The translations under genes were made by a program, and so were the position numbers. The notes below the pieces were generated by a model. It ran no database searches. It was not told the DNA's origin and was given only the letters and a program-made list of their open reading frames with translations. 64,000 bases of DNA, taken from positions 235,906 through 299,905 of the forward strand of contig JACVRA010000125.1 in the NCBI GenBank assembly GCA_019828545.1. The letters run 5' to 3'. Below, piece after piece: positions 44,068-56,299 of the stretch; position 1 is the first letter of the stretch, and each line of letters starts with the position of its first letter. The stretch is from Paracamarosporium sp. OC-R06-R3. Lineage: Eukaryota > Ascomycota > Dothideomycetes > Pleosporales > Didymosphaeriaceae.

Positions 44068-45956
44068 CTATAGGGGCACAGCCGCACCATCTCCCCTCAA
44101 ATCGCTCCCACCACTCCATACCATGACTCCGTCGTCAAAATGCTGCCGAATAATCTGTCCTCGCCCAAACATAGCCCGTTTATATCCATCCAGTTGTACC
44201 ACATTGTGGCCCAACGCCTTCAGCTCTTCCACGACCTTGGGGTCAATGCCCTCTTCAATATGTATAGTCACATCCGTCAGCTTCCCATCCGGACCCGGCA
44301 TTCCCGCTCCAATGCAGATTCTCGGTGAATCCAGCGCGTCTTGGGGATTTAACTTGAACACTTCTTGGTTAAGCAGGACTTGCAGGTGGCCTTGGGGTTG
44401 CATGAAGCCGCCCATCACGCCGTATACACTGTGCAGACTCTGGTCTTTAGCATAAGTAATCAGGCCTGGGATGATAGTGTGGTAAGGACGTTTTCGCGGT
44501 GCTAGAACGTTCGGATGTCCTTCCGCGAGATTGAAGTTAGCTCCGCGGTTCTGAAGCGTGAAGCCGCAACCCTTGGGCACAATGGCAGTGCCGAAACCGC
44601 CGTAATTGCTGTTGATGAAAGAAATTGCGTTTCCTTCGGAATCAGAGCAGCAGAAGTATACTGTGTCGCTCTGGAGATGTGCTGGCGAGCCGTGCACAGG
44701 TTCTGAGATGATTTTATTGGGGTCGAACAGCTTCGCTCGCTCAGCGAGATATTCTTGGGAGATCAATTCGGCGGAGGGGACTTTGACGACGTTAGGGTCG
44801 GTTACGAACCAGTGTGCGTCCGCGAAGGCAATGCGGAGAGCTTCGATGACGGCATGCAGATGGGCGGTGCTGTTGTGCTCTTTGAGACTCCATTTTGAGA
44901 TCTTGCCTTGCTTCTCTAGTTCCTGGATTATGCCTAGTGCCATCAAGGCGACGATTCCTTGGCCATTTGGCGGATGCTCCCAAAGTTCGATGCCGCCGTC
45001 GGTATTGTCGCCGACGCCCTGGCCGGTATATTTGAGAGAGATGGGGTCAACAGGCTCAGAACCCGTTTCTGCGTGGTGCTTTAGGTCATCTAATGTTAAA
45101 AATCCACCGAGATCTGAGACGACTTTGACAATCTGCTCAGCTACTTCGCCCTCGTAGAAGCCTTTCTTGCCGTGTTTTGCGAGGAGCTTGAATGTGTTGG
45201 CTATGGTTGGGTTGCGCATAATCTCACCGGCTTTGGGCGGCCTGCAGCCATCTTTTGCCGAAGGGTCTTTCTTGAGGATCTCGGCGAAATTAGGGGATGC
45301 CTGCCTGATTTGCGATTCACTGTTTGCCCACTAGTCCTGAGGTCAATTCCATTGGTTTTTGACCAAAAAAAGGCTAGACTTACAAATGTTGCGGAAAGCT
45401 CAGAGATTGGATAGCCGTTATCGGCGAGCTCAATAGCTGGTGCCAGCACGTCCTGCAGTGAGACCTTCTTGCTTCCGAATCGTTCCACGCAATCCACCCA
45501 ACCGGCTGCAGCGCCTGGTACAGTCACAGCTTGAACACTGGTCATGGGGATCCGCCCGATCTCCCCATCCTTGATATTCAGAGCATTCCTGACCTTATCA
45601 AGCGTGACATTCTTGCCCGACCGGCCTGAGCCGTTCATGGCGGACACCTTCTTCGTCTTGGCATCGTAGAATAAGCAGAACATGTCGCCGCCAATTCCAG
45701 TCGAGCCAGGCTCCATGACGTTGATGGCTGCTGCCACTGCCACAGCTGCGTCCTGCAAACATCAATGTGTGCTTCTCACGAGCGAATGCATGTAACATAC
45801 CGCAGCATTGCCACCTTTCCGGAGCACTTCGATCCCAGCGGCACTAGCAAGTGGTTGCGTACATGATACAATTCCCTTGGTGCTGTGAATCACGGATCGT
45901 CTGCTCACAAAGTTCACGAACTGGGGCTCGGGGTGGGGGTACACGTTGCCGCCCAT
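44068..45956 (-). CDS. Gamma-glutamyltransferase family protein
   Basis: Three exons: 45956-45801, 45752-45384 and 45330-44068; introns of 48 and 53 nt; 595 aa. An N-terminal-nucleophile hydrolase that cleaves itself into two subunits and acts on gamma-glutamyl compounds. The small-subunit start is at T398 in SDTVYFCC, the expected catalytic threonine, followed by SFINSNYGGFGT. The large-subunit block AGIEVLRKGGNA-ADAAVAVAAAIN spans the first splice. Late residues include GVMGGFMQPQGHLQVL and SGGSDLRGDGAAVPL. It is of the bacterial YwrD-like type rather than the yeast Ecm38 type: no signal anchor is visible. Activity looks intact. Confidence 0.93.
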
Positions 45957-46397
45957 GGCGCTGTAGCAATAGCGGGATATGTTCTGTTTAGCAGTGCTTG
46001 GTGACTGTACCGCAGAAACGCACGAGATATGAACGCCTTTGTACGTGAAAGTGTAGAGTATTTGGCATTCGCCATAACTATACTAATATTGCAAGCCCTA
46101 ACGGGTATCACCGGAGAAGCGCGATGCCACTGAGCTTGCCGACGGATAATGGCCTTCTCGTAAAGATAGCCCCACGCCAATAGAGGGGCATCATGACGTT
46201 TTACGGACGGAGACGACCGAGGTACGAGGGGGTAGTTCACTAGGGACATGTGCCGGAGCTAGATCAGATGCCGACGTCGGCTTGAGCCCTGAGATGAGAG
46301 ATCACGTGTACCGCGTTTCGCCAAGCCTCGTTTTTCCGAAAGCGCGTCTACCATCTTGCCCGTCGCATCATTGTGCATGTGAACACAACCCTTGGGA
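45957..46397. promoter_or_regulatory. Divergent promoter, GGT / mitochondrial release factor
   Basis: 441 bases between two starts facing apart. No gene seen. Confidence 0.5.
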
Positions 46398-47763
46398 ATG
46401 CTGAAGACTGCTTGGATCTGTGGCAGCTGTCTTGTTCGCCTCGCTCGACCGGCACTGCGACGGCAAGTGCGCCTTCAGTCTACAGGTCAGTGTTTTCGCT
46501 CTTCCTTCCACCGCTGTACTCACAACATTATAGCCACTACATCGGAGACCGTTCCGCCAGCACTCCTCACGCGCGCCCGCGGCATTGCTCTCGAACACGA
46601 ACAGTTGACGGAGAAGCTCGCCAATGGCTTCGATACGCGTGCGGCCAAGAGAATGGGCGAGTGCGGCCCCATCGTGAACGCACTGGGAGAATGGGATAAG
46701 GCGAATGAGGTCCGTTACCACATGTCTTGCTAAGACATGCAGCTAGTCGTGTCTACGTGCTGATCCCGCTAAGTCTGTGACAGAGCTCACATCGCTAATA
46801 CACGATCCTGAAAGCGATGCCGAATTGCGTGAGCTCGCTGCCGATGACCTGGGAGCGACCCAGGAACAGCTGCGGAACGCGTCGCAAAGCCTCATCACAT
46901 CGCTCGTGCCGGTGCATCCCTTCGCTCACCTACCCTGTCTAATTGAGATACGGCCTGGTGCAGGTGGATCCGAGGCAGCTATATTCGCGGGCGACCTTTT
47001 GCGAATGTACCAGGGCTTTTGCAATCGGAACAGCTTCCGCACGACGCTTCTGAAGTACGAAAATACCAATGGCACACAGGAAGCAGGTGTGCCGCTCTCG
47101 GAGGCCATCCTCGAGATCGATCAGGAGAATGCATACGGCGTTTTCCGCTGCGAGGCAGGCGTGCATCGCGTGCAGCGTGTCCCGGCTACTGAGAAGAGCG
47201 GTCGCACCCATACCAGCGCGGCATCAGTTCACGTCCTGCCCAGCTTGCAAGACAACAGCGCCGCAGCCGAAGATTTCGAAGACCCCGAGAGCGACTACTA
47301 CATCGACGTCAAGGAGGTACGACTCGAAGTCATGAGGGCCAGCGGCGCAGGTGGACAGCACGTCAATAAGACTGAATCGGCGGTCCGATTGACACACATG
47401 CCCACCAATACGGTAGTATCGATGCAAGACTCTAGGTCGCAAATTAAGAACAGGGAAAAGGCTTGGGCGCTGCTTCGCTCACGAGTTGCTCAACTGCGGC
47501 GAGAGAAACGGGAAGAGGAAATGGTGGCCATGCGACGCAGTGTTGTGGGCGTTGCCAAAATGGGTCGTGGAGACAAGATCCGCACTTATAACTATAATCA
47601 ACAAAGAGTCACGGATCATAGGAGCGGAACCACGGTGATGAACCTAGACGATGTGATGGAGGGAGGACAGACACTCGACGGAGTCATGGATAGTGTGAGG
47701 AGCTGGCTGATGGAGCGAGACGTGGAAGCCCTCATCGCCGAAGAGTCCGAGACGAGGAAGTAA
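46398..47763 (+). CDS. MRF1: Mitochondrial peptide chain release factor 1
   Basis: Three exons: 46398-46485, 46534-46709 and 46786-47763; introns of 48 and 76 nt; 413 aa. The frame before ATG 46398 starts with TTG. A basic N-terminus (MLKTAWICGSC...RRQVRLQS) is a likely mitochondrial presequence. The class I release factor domain includes RPGAGGSEAAIFAGDLLRMY, EAGVHRVQRVP, and the catalytic GGQ at about 277-279 (GAGGQHVNKTESAVRLTH), which triggers peptide release at stop codons. The acceptor of intron 2 is taken as cagag| to keep the frame NE|LTSLIHD. High similarity pattern; only the first exon is less certain. Confidence 0.95.
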
Positions 47764-48666
47764 ATTTCCAAGCTCCGCGCACTAGGCACATCTCGTATGA
47801 CCCTGTACAATCCCCATCACATCGATGAAACCTTTAGTCCAATTACAGACCATGTAAACTATCCGCAACAACTATGTCGCTTCACGATCGTATCGACACA
47901 CTCGTCCCTATCAGTCTGCTGTGCCTGGTTGTGAGGCGACGAATCTGCGAACTGCTGTTGAACGCACATCATCCCGGCAGATACCGAAAGCTGACATCTT
48001 TTGAAGCATCTGGCTTAACACACATACACTTGCCCTGACGTCGAACGCTTTCAATACTCAACCATCAGCTGACCTTCTTATCGATCGGTGTCATCTTGCA
48101 TATGCACCAGCTCTCAACAGCGCCCTGTCAGCGATACGGACACCCCTCCATGCCACCTGATCACACGCCAGTTAGGCATCTCAGCCTTGTCCAAGTTACA
48201 TCTTTTGCTGCATCCGGAGAGGACCATTTGCAGCGGAGAGCGAGCCCGACACTGATAGAGCATCGCTGACATGCGTTAAAATGATTGAGAAATGCATAGC
48301 CTAACAGCATTCCGTAATTTCCGTAGCGTATAAAGATGAAGCTGAATCGAGACCAGAATGCGAACATTCCGGTCAGAGACGCGGGGAGTTTGTGCTATAC
48401 CTAGTTAGCACAAGCGCGGGAGGTTGACTGATGAGCAGCAGTCCAGAAGGCTCCAACTACTGCAGCTCCTATATGCAGTACAATGTATGTGAAGGCAACA
48501 GCTGGAGCGACCACTAAGCGACCTTGTTAGTTCTTCAGGTGTAACGTCGCGGCCTGCTTTTCCCGCAGTTGCCTGCTTGCAACCTTTAGCTATATGGAGC
48601 TGAGACAAGGCTGCGCGAATCATATATAGCCCAGCCAACGCTCTGCACAGCCTGGCATGGTTTTTT
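47764..48666. other. Intergenic, no gene seen
   Basis: Between the release factor gene and the 48.7-51.7 kb gene. Short frames only. No repeats noticed. Confidence 0.5.
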
Positions 48667-51600
48667 ATGCTTTCCGCAATGTCTTCTCAACCCCTCGCCA
48701 TCTCTTCCGTGCTGCGGGAAACTGCTGACCTCAAGATTGAAGAGCTCGAGTGCTTCAGGGCCAATTTCGCAAGTCTCCTCGATAATTCTGAAAATGGTGA
48801 TCAAAATGATGACAGGGATGCCACTTTAACGCGGATCAAGAACCTGCTTGACCGCGTTGAGACATGGGAACCCCGTGCTGTTGACGATGAGTTCGCCATG
48901 TGGACTCGCCGCATCGAACAAGCACAGCACGACAAGTCGATCACTCGAGAGAAGGTTCTCAGCATGGAGAAAGACCTTCGCCGTAAGCTCGAGCATTTCG
49001 CGAATCGACTGGATGTTTCCTCGCTTCACGTCGCTTTATTGAAGGATGCCCTTCAGGGTCCGAAGGAACATACAGACATTGGCATTCTGTTGGACAAAGT
49101 GTCGATCGATGATGAGTTCGAATTGGTAGAAGAAGAACTAGAAAGTGTATACTCCACTTTCGAAGACCACACATTTACGAACAGAGACATCGACGTCAAG
49201 GCAATTGAGGACTATCTCGCTGACCTGTTCAACGACGCAGTGGGAAACGCACAGCTTGAATGTCTCCGAGGACAGATCGGGGTGTACGGAAGCGATCTGT
49301 TGTTCGGTGAAGAAAATCTCGATGTGGAACTCGTTGAATGGTGCATTGAGGATCTGCTGAACAACGAATTGCTAAGCGCAGAAAGAAAGAGCACCCTTCA
49401 GAGCTACTTACAGTCAGAAGCCGCACTATATGAACTCACTGACACGCTCAATGCAAAGTCAATCCGTCACTGGAACTGGCGCAGTAAAGAGGAAGGGCTA
49501 CCTGTTACAGCACGGAAGAACGCAGAGGGCAAGTACTGCATCACTGCTGAAGAGGACATTATAGACATGCTATTCCTCCACAGCCTGGCGTTAAGATGGG
49601 GCATGGAGCTGAAAACCCGTCTGAAAGGGTTGACCTCAACACGAGCTGGAACCATGATGACTATAGCAGAGGTTGAAAAGCGCGAGTACTATCTTCTGCC
49701 ACCCCGACTTCAACCCAGTTCGTGCGCTACTTGTCAGCCTCACACGCCGCCAATGCCAGCTATGCCACCGATGCCTCCACCACAAACAGTACGTTATATT
49801 GTGTACATAGGCTTGTGATTGAGTGCTGACATCATTTCTAGCCCATGTCTCCACCATATAGGCGAGCCAACCCGCGAAATCACAGAGCTATGCCACCGCC
49901 TCCTCCTGCGCAACGGTACAAGCCGCGCGGCAAAAAAGGCCGGGGCCGTATGATTCACGCTCCTCCTCCGCCTCCTCTGCCATATGGGACGACTATGTGC
50001 GCTGATAGCGAGCGTTGCAAAGTCTACATGAAGGAGTTCTTCCTATCCAGGCTCCCCGAACGCGAAGGATGTTCGGCTAAAAAGGCAAGCGAAGCGGAAA
50101 CGCAGGCCGCCATCTTAAGGACAATTGCTCTGGAATCAAAGATCCGTGAGACCCTCGATGGTAGTGTTCATGGACTTAGCGCGAACTTTCACTCATTTGC
50201 TTCATCCATCCCTCATCAGACCATCCTTGCGGTACTCGAGTGTATTGGCATGCAGGAGGAGTGGCTTACGATCTTCAAGCGCTTCTTAAATGCACCTCTC
50301 AACATGGGGCCCGTCGTTCGCGGTACCGCTGATCAGATTCGTACACGCACTTCAGGTTTGCCTGTTGCTCACGGCTTTGAGACACTCTTTGGGGAACTGG
50401 TGTTGTTCTGTCTTGATTTGGCTGTTCACCACAGGACAAACTCCGAGAACAACACTCCTTACTTGCTCCGTCTGCGCGACGAATGTTACTTTGTTGGCAA
50501 GCAGCAACAATGCGGAGAAGCATTGCAACAGATCAACATGTTTGCAAAGGTCATGGGGTTGGACGTCAGCGTTAAAGACCTATTCTCACTCACACCCAGT
50601 AGCTGTGCGACCGTTGGGCTTGTTGCTTTCGGCCGCAGAGATGTACAGCAATCTAAGACATCGGGTCAAACCACTATCTCTGTCGATTATACCAAGGTCG
50701 CCGCTTATGCTAGTCGCATCAAAAAGCAGCTCTCGGCTTGCTCAACAGTGTATGCATGGGTCTGCACCTGGAACCGCACCATAGGCACCTATGCGCCACA
50801 TCTATTTGGTCCGCTCGTCAACGTATTTGGCAAGGCGCACCTTGAAGCTGTCACACAAGGTTACGACCTCATTTACGAAACCATCTTCGATGGCAACAGT
50901 ACCTTGACGGAACATGTGAAGTCCCTACTACCTATGGCTCTACCGTCTGGAAACCCAGCCTTCCCTCTTGAAGCATGGATCCACCTCCCCACAGAATACG
51001 GCGGCCTCGGCGTCAAAAACCCCTATACAACTCTCAACCAGGCGCGCTTCATCGTCGCGGACTCTGACGTCCGTCTTCAGGACTACATCTCAGGCGAACA
51101 GAAGTACTACGACTACATTGCCGAAACATTCAACAAGCAGACCACCAAACAGCGAGAAGACAAGCTTAAAGGAATCTTTCACGGCGACGAAGAGCGTCTA
51201 GCCGCCGTCTTCGGTCCTAATTACGAAGAAGCTACCGCTACGTTCCCTTCCTGGGAAGATCTGACAGCCAACCGCGAACGCCTTCCCCCGCTAATCTTCG
51301 CCCAGAATCCCTTTAGTTCACAGAACCCCTTCGCGCCTCATTATTATTCTCCTCACTCATACAACCAACAATATCCCCCCGTGCCTCCTCCACCCCAAGT
51401 TATAGGATGTCCAGACCTACTTGCCACGTACCTTCATCTTAGTGCCAAACCACCCACTCCTATGGTTAGCGCTTCGGATAAGATCATCGATGAAGTGTAT
51501 CGGCTAAACGGCAGGTTGGACATGAAGCGCTGGGAGAACCTGAGTGCGGAGGACAAATGGGCGGTTGGGTTGTATGGAGAGGAATGCTTTGAGAGGTTTG

Positions 51601-51719
51601 GCGGGCTGGAGATGTGGCATGGGGAGAGTGTGCCGAGGGAGTTGTTGAGGGTTGTGAGGGGGGATAAGGAAGACGATGATGATAGGGCCAGTTCGGCGAG
51701 TTATCTATCAGATTTGTAG
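48667..51719 (+). CDS. Reverse-transcriptase-related (rvt-like) protein, diverged
   Basis: Two exons, 48667-49788 and 49842-51719, with a 53-nt intron (gtacgt...tctag) in the proline-rich junction; 999 aa. The first 350 residues are acidic and helical. A proline-rich segment (about 363-425) precedes a region that matches, in my memory, the large fungal proteins carrying a domesticated reverse-transcriptase domain: SSIPHQTILAVLECIG, FGELVLFCLDLAV (about 557-569), RLRDECYFVG, FAKVMGLDVS, and a late LYGEECFERFGGL block. In those relatives the RT active site is a DD pair; here the place reads R-D-E (586-588), and no motif A Asp is obvious. Function unknown. It may be a non-catalytic paralogue. 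The N-terminal start could instead be the ATG at 48679. Confidence 0.65.
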
Positions 51720-52891
51720 GGGGTACTTGGTGGTGTGGAGGAGTTGTGCTAGGGCTTTTGGACACGGCGTTGTAGGGCTGAGAATGGGGCTCCACGATCC
51801 TTCTTTGCGTTTCTTTTGTGCGGGTTTACGTTTCGCTATAACGGCCGATGTTGATACGATAACGTTTTCTTAGCTAGCTTCCCAATCTATGATGTGTTAT
51901 GAGCGATGCCGAGTTGTTCTTTCTACGTCGTCACGCTTTTTGATCCTGTTGCATGATGCTCAGGGTGACGTATTCAGCATTTTAGTACGCACTCGTGTGT
52001 TCCGCACATCTCATGAACATTGGAAAGTAGCGTGATCCTTCCCTGACAATGCAGTACTGCCTCCCAAAGGTAGAACGCTGTGCCCTTGTAGTGATTTGTC
52101 TTAAAGTCTTGTGAGCGCCGCAAAGGGCTGTTTCATGCCAAAGGCTTCTAGGTAGATGCGATCGTTGTACGTTGTACCTTTGCATTGACACTACGAGTTG
52201 TTGTTAATGCTAGGATGACATGTGGCGGTTTCTTGTCCAAGTCGAGTGTCACCTCTATCTTGCGCGAAAGCTCTTTTGATAGCTGGTTGAAAGGCTTTTG
52301 CCCTTGCACGGGTTATATCTCTATTATTGTTATGACAGGGTTGCAGTAGATGCTGCAGGCGCTCAAATATACATTGAGATGTACGAAATGCATCCTCCAG
52401 CGGAATTGATGGATAGAGTCATTCGATATTGGGCAATGCAGGGAAGAGAGGATGCATTACGTGAATGCACCAATACGGAGACTGCAGGATGCATTTGCGC
52501 TAATCCCGATTGGGTATGTTAAATCGAAAAAGGCTGGTGTTGTTTTACAGATGCGGCCTTACATTGAGTTGCATATTTACCTGAGACAAAGACAAATAGT
52601 GGAAATCTACGAGAATCACGAGAGTCAAAACGAAAATGCGGCTGACAATTAATTCATGCTCTAATGAAAGGTGGATTAGGCCAATTTAGGCAAGCACGTT
52701 AGCAAGGACAACCCAGATGGGGCGCGACTTCCCAGGGTTCTTTATTCTCTTGTTGACGTTCCCCACTTGTATCCTCAACGCGACCACCGAAAACGATACA
52801 TTGACATTCCACGACCCAACCACCACAACCCCGAACACGACGCATCCCTCGCTCGATAAATCTGCTGGGTGCCATCACGGAACCCATCCCT
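51720..52891. other. Intergenic, 1.2 kb, no gene seen
   Basis: AT-rich with scattered short frames (for example 52298-52522), none protein-like. Precedes a CT/AC-rich leader before 52892. Confidence 0.5.
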
Positions 52892-53803
52892 ATGGAGCAG
52901 TCCCCATCTCAGTCACCGCTTACCACATCAAGTCCGCACTTTCCAGATACTGGCCGAGGTGAAAAGATGTTGCACGAATTCCCGCGTGCGCACGTGACCA
53001 ATCTAGGCGGTGGTACGATCGGTCCAGTCTACATCACCCGCACGCAAGACGGCGAGGTGCTCTTTGCCGAAGCCCAGCTATTCCATGCGCCCTACAGACA
53101 TATGGTTATCGATTCGCCGGAGCTACTCAAAATGTTCAAAGGCCCCTCGCAGCGGATTGACCTCGACGTCTTGGATCATCCTTGGCCTCAATTTCGCCTG
53201 GAGCCCCGAGAGCACATGAACTTCGATGTCGCGCGTCTAGAACGGCAAGAGTATGTGCGGTCGAGCGGAAAATTAGGCTATGTGGTGAAAGGACACCCAT
53301 ATGCCTCAGCAATGGAAGTCACGCCACCTGCGCAGGTCGCGAGGAGAAAGTCACAATCCACCGGCCCTACAGAAGTACAAGGCACACGGCATTCTGAGCG
53401 CATGGCTTCGAGGAACGCAAGTAATGCTGAAACGACACGCCCAGTCATCTCTCCTGCAAGCACTTCATCAGGCGGCTACACGGCTACCACGAAGCTCGAT
53501 GATACCCAGACTGCTGATATCCCAGGCCAGATGGCTGTTCTCAAGCAAAATATATTTAATATGCTGTCCGCTGATGATGGATTGACATACGAATGGGTTC
53601 TTACGACAGGACTGAAGAGGCAAGGAAAGGAAGGTGCAAGATTCAGAGACAAAGTCGCCGACACGTTGCGCGAGCTCATGAGGTCGCAAGGCGAGCGGGG
53701 TGAAGAGCTACAAATGCTACACAATCAATATGCGGAGTTGCAGCGGCAATTGGAAAAGAGATGGCCGTATCATCTGCCACATATTGACAAGATCATGCCA
53801 TAA
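52892..53803 (+). CDS. Unrecognised protein with C-terminal coiled coil
   Basis: Single exon, 303 aa. I recognise no domain. The N-terminal 20 residues are Ser/Thr/Pro-rich. The middle has conserved-looking aromatic/hydrophobic segments (FPRAHVTNLGGGTIGPVYITR, FKGPSQRIDLDVLDHPWPQF). A Ser/Thr-rich linker (about 145-205) follows, then a helical C-terminus (DTLRELMRSQGERGEELQML, EELQRQLEKRW) with coiled-coil character. No signal peptide or membrane span. Reading-frame length and composition support a true gene. Upstream exons are possible. Confidence 0.7.
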   Translation: MEQSPSQSPLTTSSPHFPDTGRGEKMLHEFPRAHVTNLGGGTIGPVYITRTQDGEVLFAEAQLFHAPYRHMVIDSPELLKMFKGPSQRIDLDVLDHPWPQFRLEPREHMNFDVARLERQEYVRSSGKLGYVVKGHPYASAMEVTPPAQVARRKSQSTGPTEVQGTRHSERMASRNASNAETTRPVISPASTSSGGYTATTKLDDTQTADIPGQMAVLKQNIFNMLSADDGLTYEWVLTTGLKRQGKEGARFRDKVADTLRELMRSQGERGEELQMLHNQYAELQRQLEKRWPYHLPHIDKIMP

Positions 53804-54193
53804 GTGAAGCTGAGTTGATCAGGTACTTTGAGCGACCATGATAATTATTGTGCTAGTTAGGGCCCGGCATGGCATCTTGGAGTTCGGGCATGCATTGTAA
53901 ATTATATTGTGGATGAATTTGTCACCAGCGATACGACTTCACCTTCATGTAACTATAGCTCGTCTAAAGATTCGTTCACCTTCACCGACTTTGAGTGAGC
54001 CACCTCCAAATTCTCAGCGTCACCATAACTTACAGCAAGCTTTGCTACATAAAGGCGCTCATTCCTGCCTTTTCTCTACAGCAGCTGATGCACTACAAAC
54101 TTAACCGCAACTGTACGTCAACGAGACCGCCCACTACATCCGCGAAGCGCCTTCGCTAACGCATTGGAGAGCTTCTCTCTCAGATTTATTACC
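53804..54193. other. Intergenic, no gene seen
   Basis: Between two plus-strand genes. AT-rich. Promoter of the gene at 54194. Confidence 0.5.
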
Positions 54194-55159
54194 ATGGACA
54201 CCCCCAAATTGAAGGTTGACGCCCAGAAGACGAGCATGCTGCCGACTCCCTCGTCCACAAACCCACCACTCTTCTCGCCTACGAAGCCATCACCCGCCCA
54301 TACATTGCCGAGCTCACCGCCTTTCGAGGTGGAGACACCTAGAGCACGTCGCAGCACCAGCAACCGCTTCTGGGAGAAGAACGCAAGCCGCTCGAAAAAT
54401 GGCGCAATGGGGGTCGACCTAGCCAGCGACTCGTTCGACTCCGAGGACGATTCCGAAGCAGGACGCATCAAGAAGCTCAAGGAACTCGATATCAAGATCA
54501 AGCGACTACTTGTACTTGAGACGGGCCCCGTTCGCCTCAAGTTCCTTGCGACAAACGAGACAGTCCAGGAATACACAACCTTGCTCGAAGCCTTTGCGCA
54601 GAAGCCGAAAACGAAGAAGAAGCTCGTGCAACATACGGATGCGTTGTTGGCATTCTTGCAAGAGCATACGCAAATCGTCGAGCTCTACAATCAATTTGCT
54701 AGGGTGGATAAGAAGCAGCGCAAGGACCGTACGCTGCCGGCGTTCGTGGTGCTGGAGGACAGCGAGGAGGAAAAGTCATCGGAGATTCCGGAGACAGATA
54801 GCGCTATTTACGGGAACAGCACCGTGCGACGCGCGCCGGCAAAGAACACGATGAACGAGGGAGATAAAAGCGATGTCGAGGGTATTGTCACGCAGACTAT
54901 CAAGGCGGACCAGGATGACTTTGACGGTCCGAGTATGTTCAATACGAGGGGGTTGACTGTCCCGAGCATCTTCAATCGCAAGAGCAAGGATACTATTGAG
55001 AAGAATGAGCGCCGGTTCTTGTTACATAGGCGAGATGGTCCGTTGACAAAGGATAGGGAGGGCGAGGTCAAGGACGAAGACTTGCCTGCTTGGTATCGCC
55101 GTAATCAGCAGGAGGACGTGACGCCTACACGGCCAACGAAGAGAAGGAAGCTAGCCTAG
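54194..55159 (+). CDS. Unrecognised, probably nuclear, charged protein
   Basis: Single exon, 321 aa from ATG 54194; the frame opens earlier at a TTG. Order: Pro/Ser-rich N-terminus (PSSTNPPLFSPTKPSP), RRSTSNRFWEKN, an acidic patch SDSFDSEDDSEAG, then a helical Lys/Leu-rich segment (about 92-195) and a low-complexity acidic tail ending in a basic RPTKRRKLA, a candidate nuclear localisation signal. Blocks such as RFWEKN are shared by conserved Pezizomycotina proteins of unknown role. No enzymatic motif. Confidence 0.7.
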   Translation: MDTPKLKVDAQKTSMLPTPSSTNPPLFSPTKPSPAHTLPSSPPFEVETPRARRSTSNRFWEKNASRSKNGAMGVDLASDSFDSEDDSEAGRIKKLKELDIKIKRLLVLETGPVRLKFLATNETVQEYTTLLEAFAQKPKTKKKLVQHTDALLAFLQEHTQIVELYNQFARVDKKQRKDRTLPAFVVLEDSEEEKSSEIPETDSAIYGNSTVRRAPAKNTMNEGDKSDVEGIVTQTIKADQDDFDGPSMFNTRGLTVPSIFNRKSKDTIEKNERRFLLHRRDGPLTKDREGEVKDEDLPAWYRRNQQEDVTPTRPTKRRKLA

Positions 55160-55352
55160 GTCTGCAACAGCACGATGATTTGGGGATTGAAACAATGGCA
55201 TTCGATGGTCTAGGTGGAATGTGATTGGTCTATGCCATCCTGCGGTTCTTCTATGATGCAAGTCTCTCTAAGAACTCTTGAGCGACAACTCTGAGGGGCC
55301 ATGACGTATAGCTGCTGGTGTTTTTGGTTTTCCAGATTGTTCGTAGTTCTGA

Positions 55353-56299
55353 TCATCTCGCTTCGCGAGGGACCCCAAACTCTGGAAGCAATTTCATCGG
55401 ATCATCTTTCGTCCATAACTCATATTCGTATTCCTTGGTCATCCAGACAATTCCGACCATAGCAGCTGCGTTCGCAGCCAAATCTCCCCCTGCAATACGG
55501 CCCACTCTTCGAGGAATCACCATAATCCACCTTTTAGTCAGGATCACATTGTGTGGGGTCTGCCTCTCGCATGAGAGGTGATTCCGCAGGCTTTGATAGA
55601 TTGTCACAAGAGCATCTGCATCCACAGTGGAGGGCAGCTTTTGAACAGCGTGCTGGAAAGGGACATCCTGGCAAACGTGGATACCTGTGTTTTGTCAACA
55701 TATTATATCACGTGCGATGATGCTACCCGTGGACGCACCTGATCCTAGTTCTACCTGATCCGGGAACAATTCAAATTCCTCCCTTCCGGGGTGAGGCAAC
55801 ACTTGCATATGCTTGTGACCAACCGATGCGCCTGCGTCGGCGCCACAGTTGAAAATCGCGATATGCTCGCTCTGCAGATTTGACAACACGTCCCACAAAG
55901 CGCTCAAATCAGCCAAACCAAGCGGTGTCTGTTGAGGTTCAAAGTCTATCGTGTGAACGACGAATTGCGGACGGACAACACAAAACTTGTTCAGTATCAG
56001 TTTGTGATTAGATCCGACTAGGCCTAGGCTGAAATCCGGGTTGTCGTCTGCAAAGGCATTGTCGACTTTCTTTTGGGTCGCAGTCTGAGGTTTCTTGGCC
56101 AGGCTGGACGCGACGCGGAATTGGAACTTGATATACAGTTAGGTAGATAACAACGCAGATGCTTAGAAATTGTGCGTACGTTGAAAGGGGTCGATGCCAC
56201 ATGACGTGCTTTGACCTCTGTCCATAAGAGTTCTCCCGCTTCCACTAGGCGATCGAACTGAGCCAGCGCTTGCTGCTCAAGTCCCAATATGCTCCCCAT
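55353..56299 (-). CDS. Ap4A phosphorylase / ATP adenylyltransferase (APA1/2-like)
   Basis: Three exons: 56299-56180, 56126-55739 and 55684-55353; introns of 53 and 54 nt; 279 aa, a little shorter than yeast APA1 (about 320 aa). Belongs to the HIT superfamily. The catalytic signature GASVGHKHMQV (about 139-149) has H144 and H146. Upstream blocks FQFRVASSLAKKP and the motif VVRPQFVVHT fit the APA domain; the C-terminal ATP_transf part has WIMVIPRR. The enzyme splits diadenosine tetraphosphate with phosphate to ADP and ATP. The gene would be missed by a simple ORF scan because of the split exons. Confidence 0.9.

Noticed and set aside
52298..52522. 74-codon frame in 51.7-52.9 kb gap
   Set aside because: Random composition and no upstream or downstream exons that fit.
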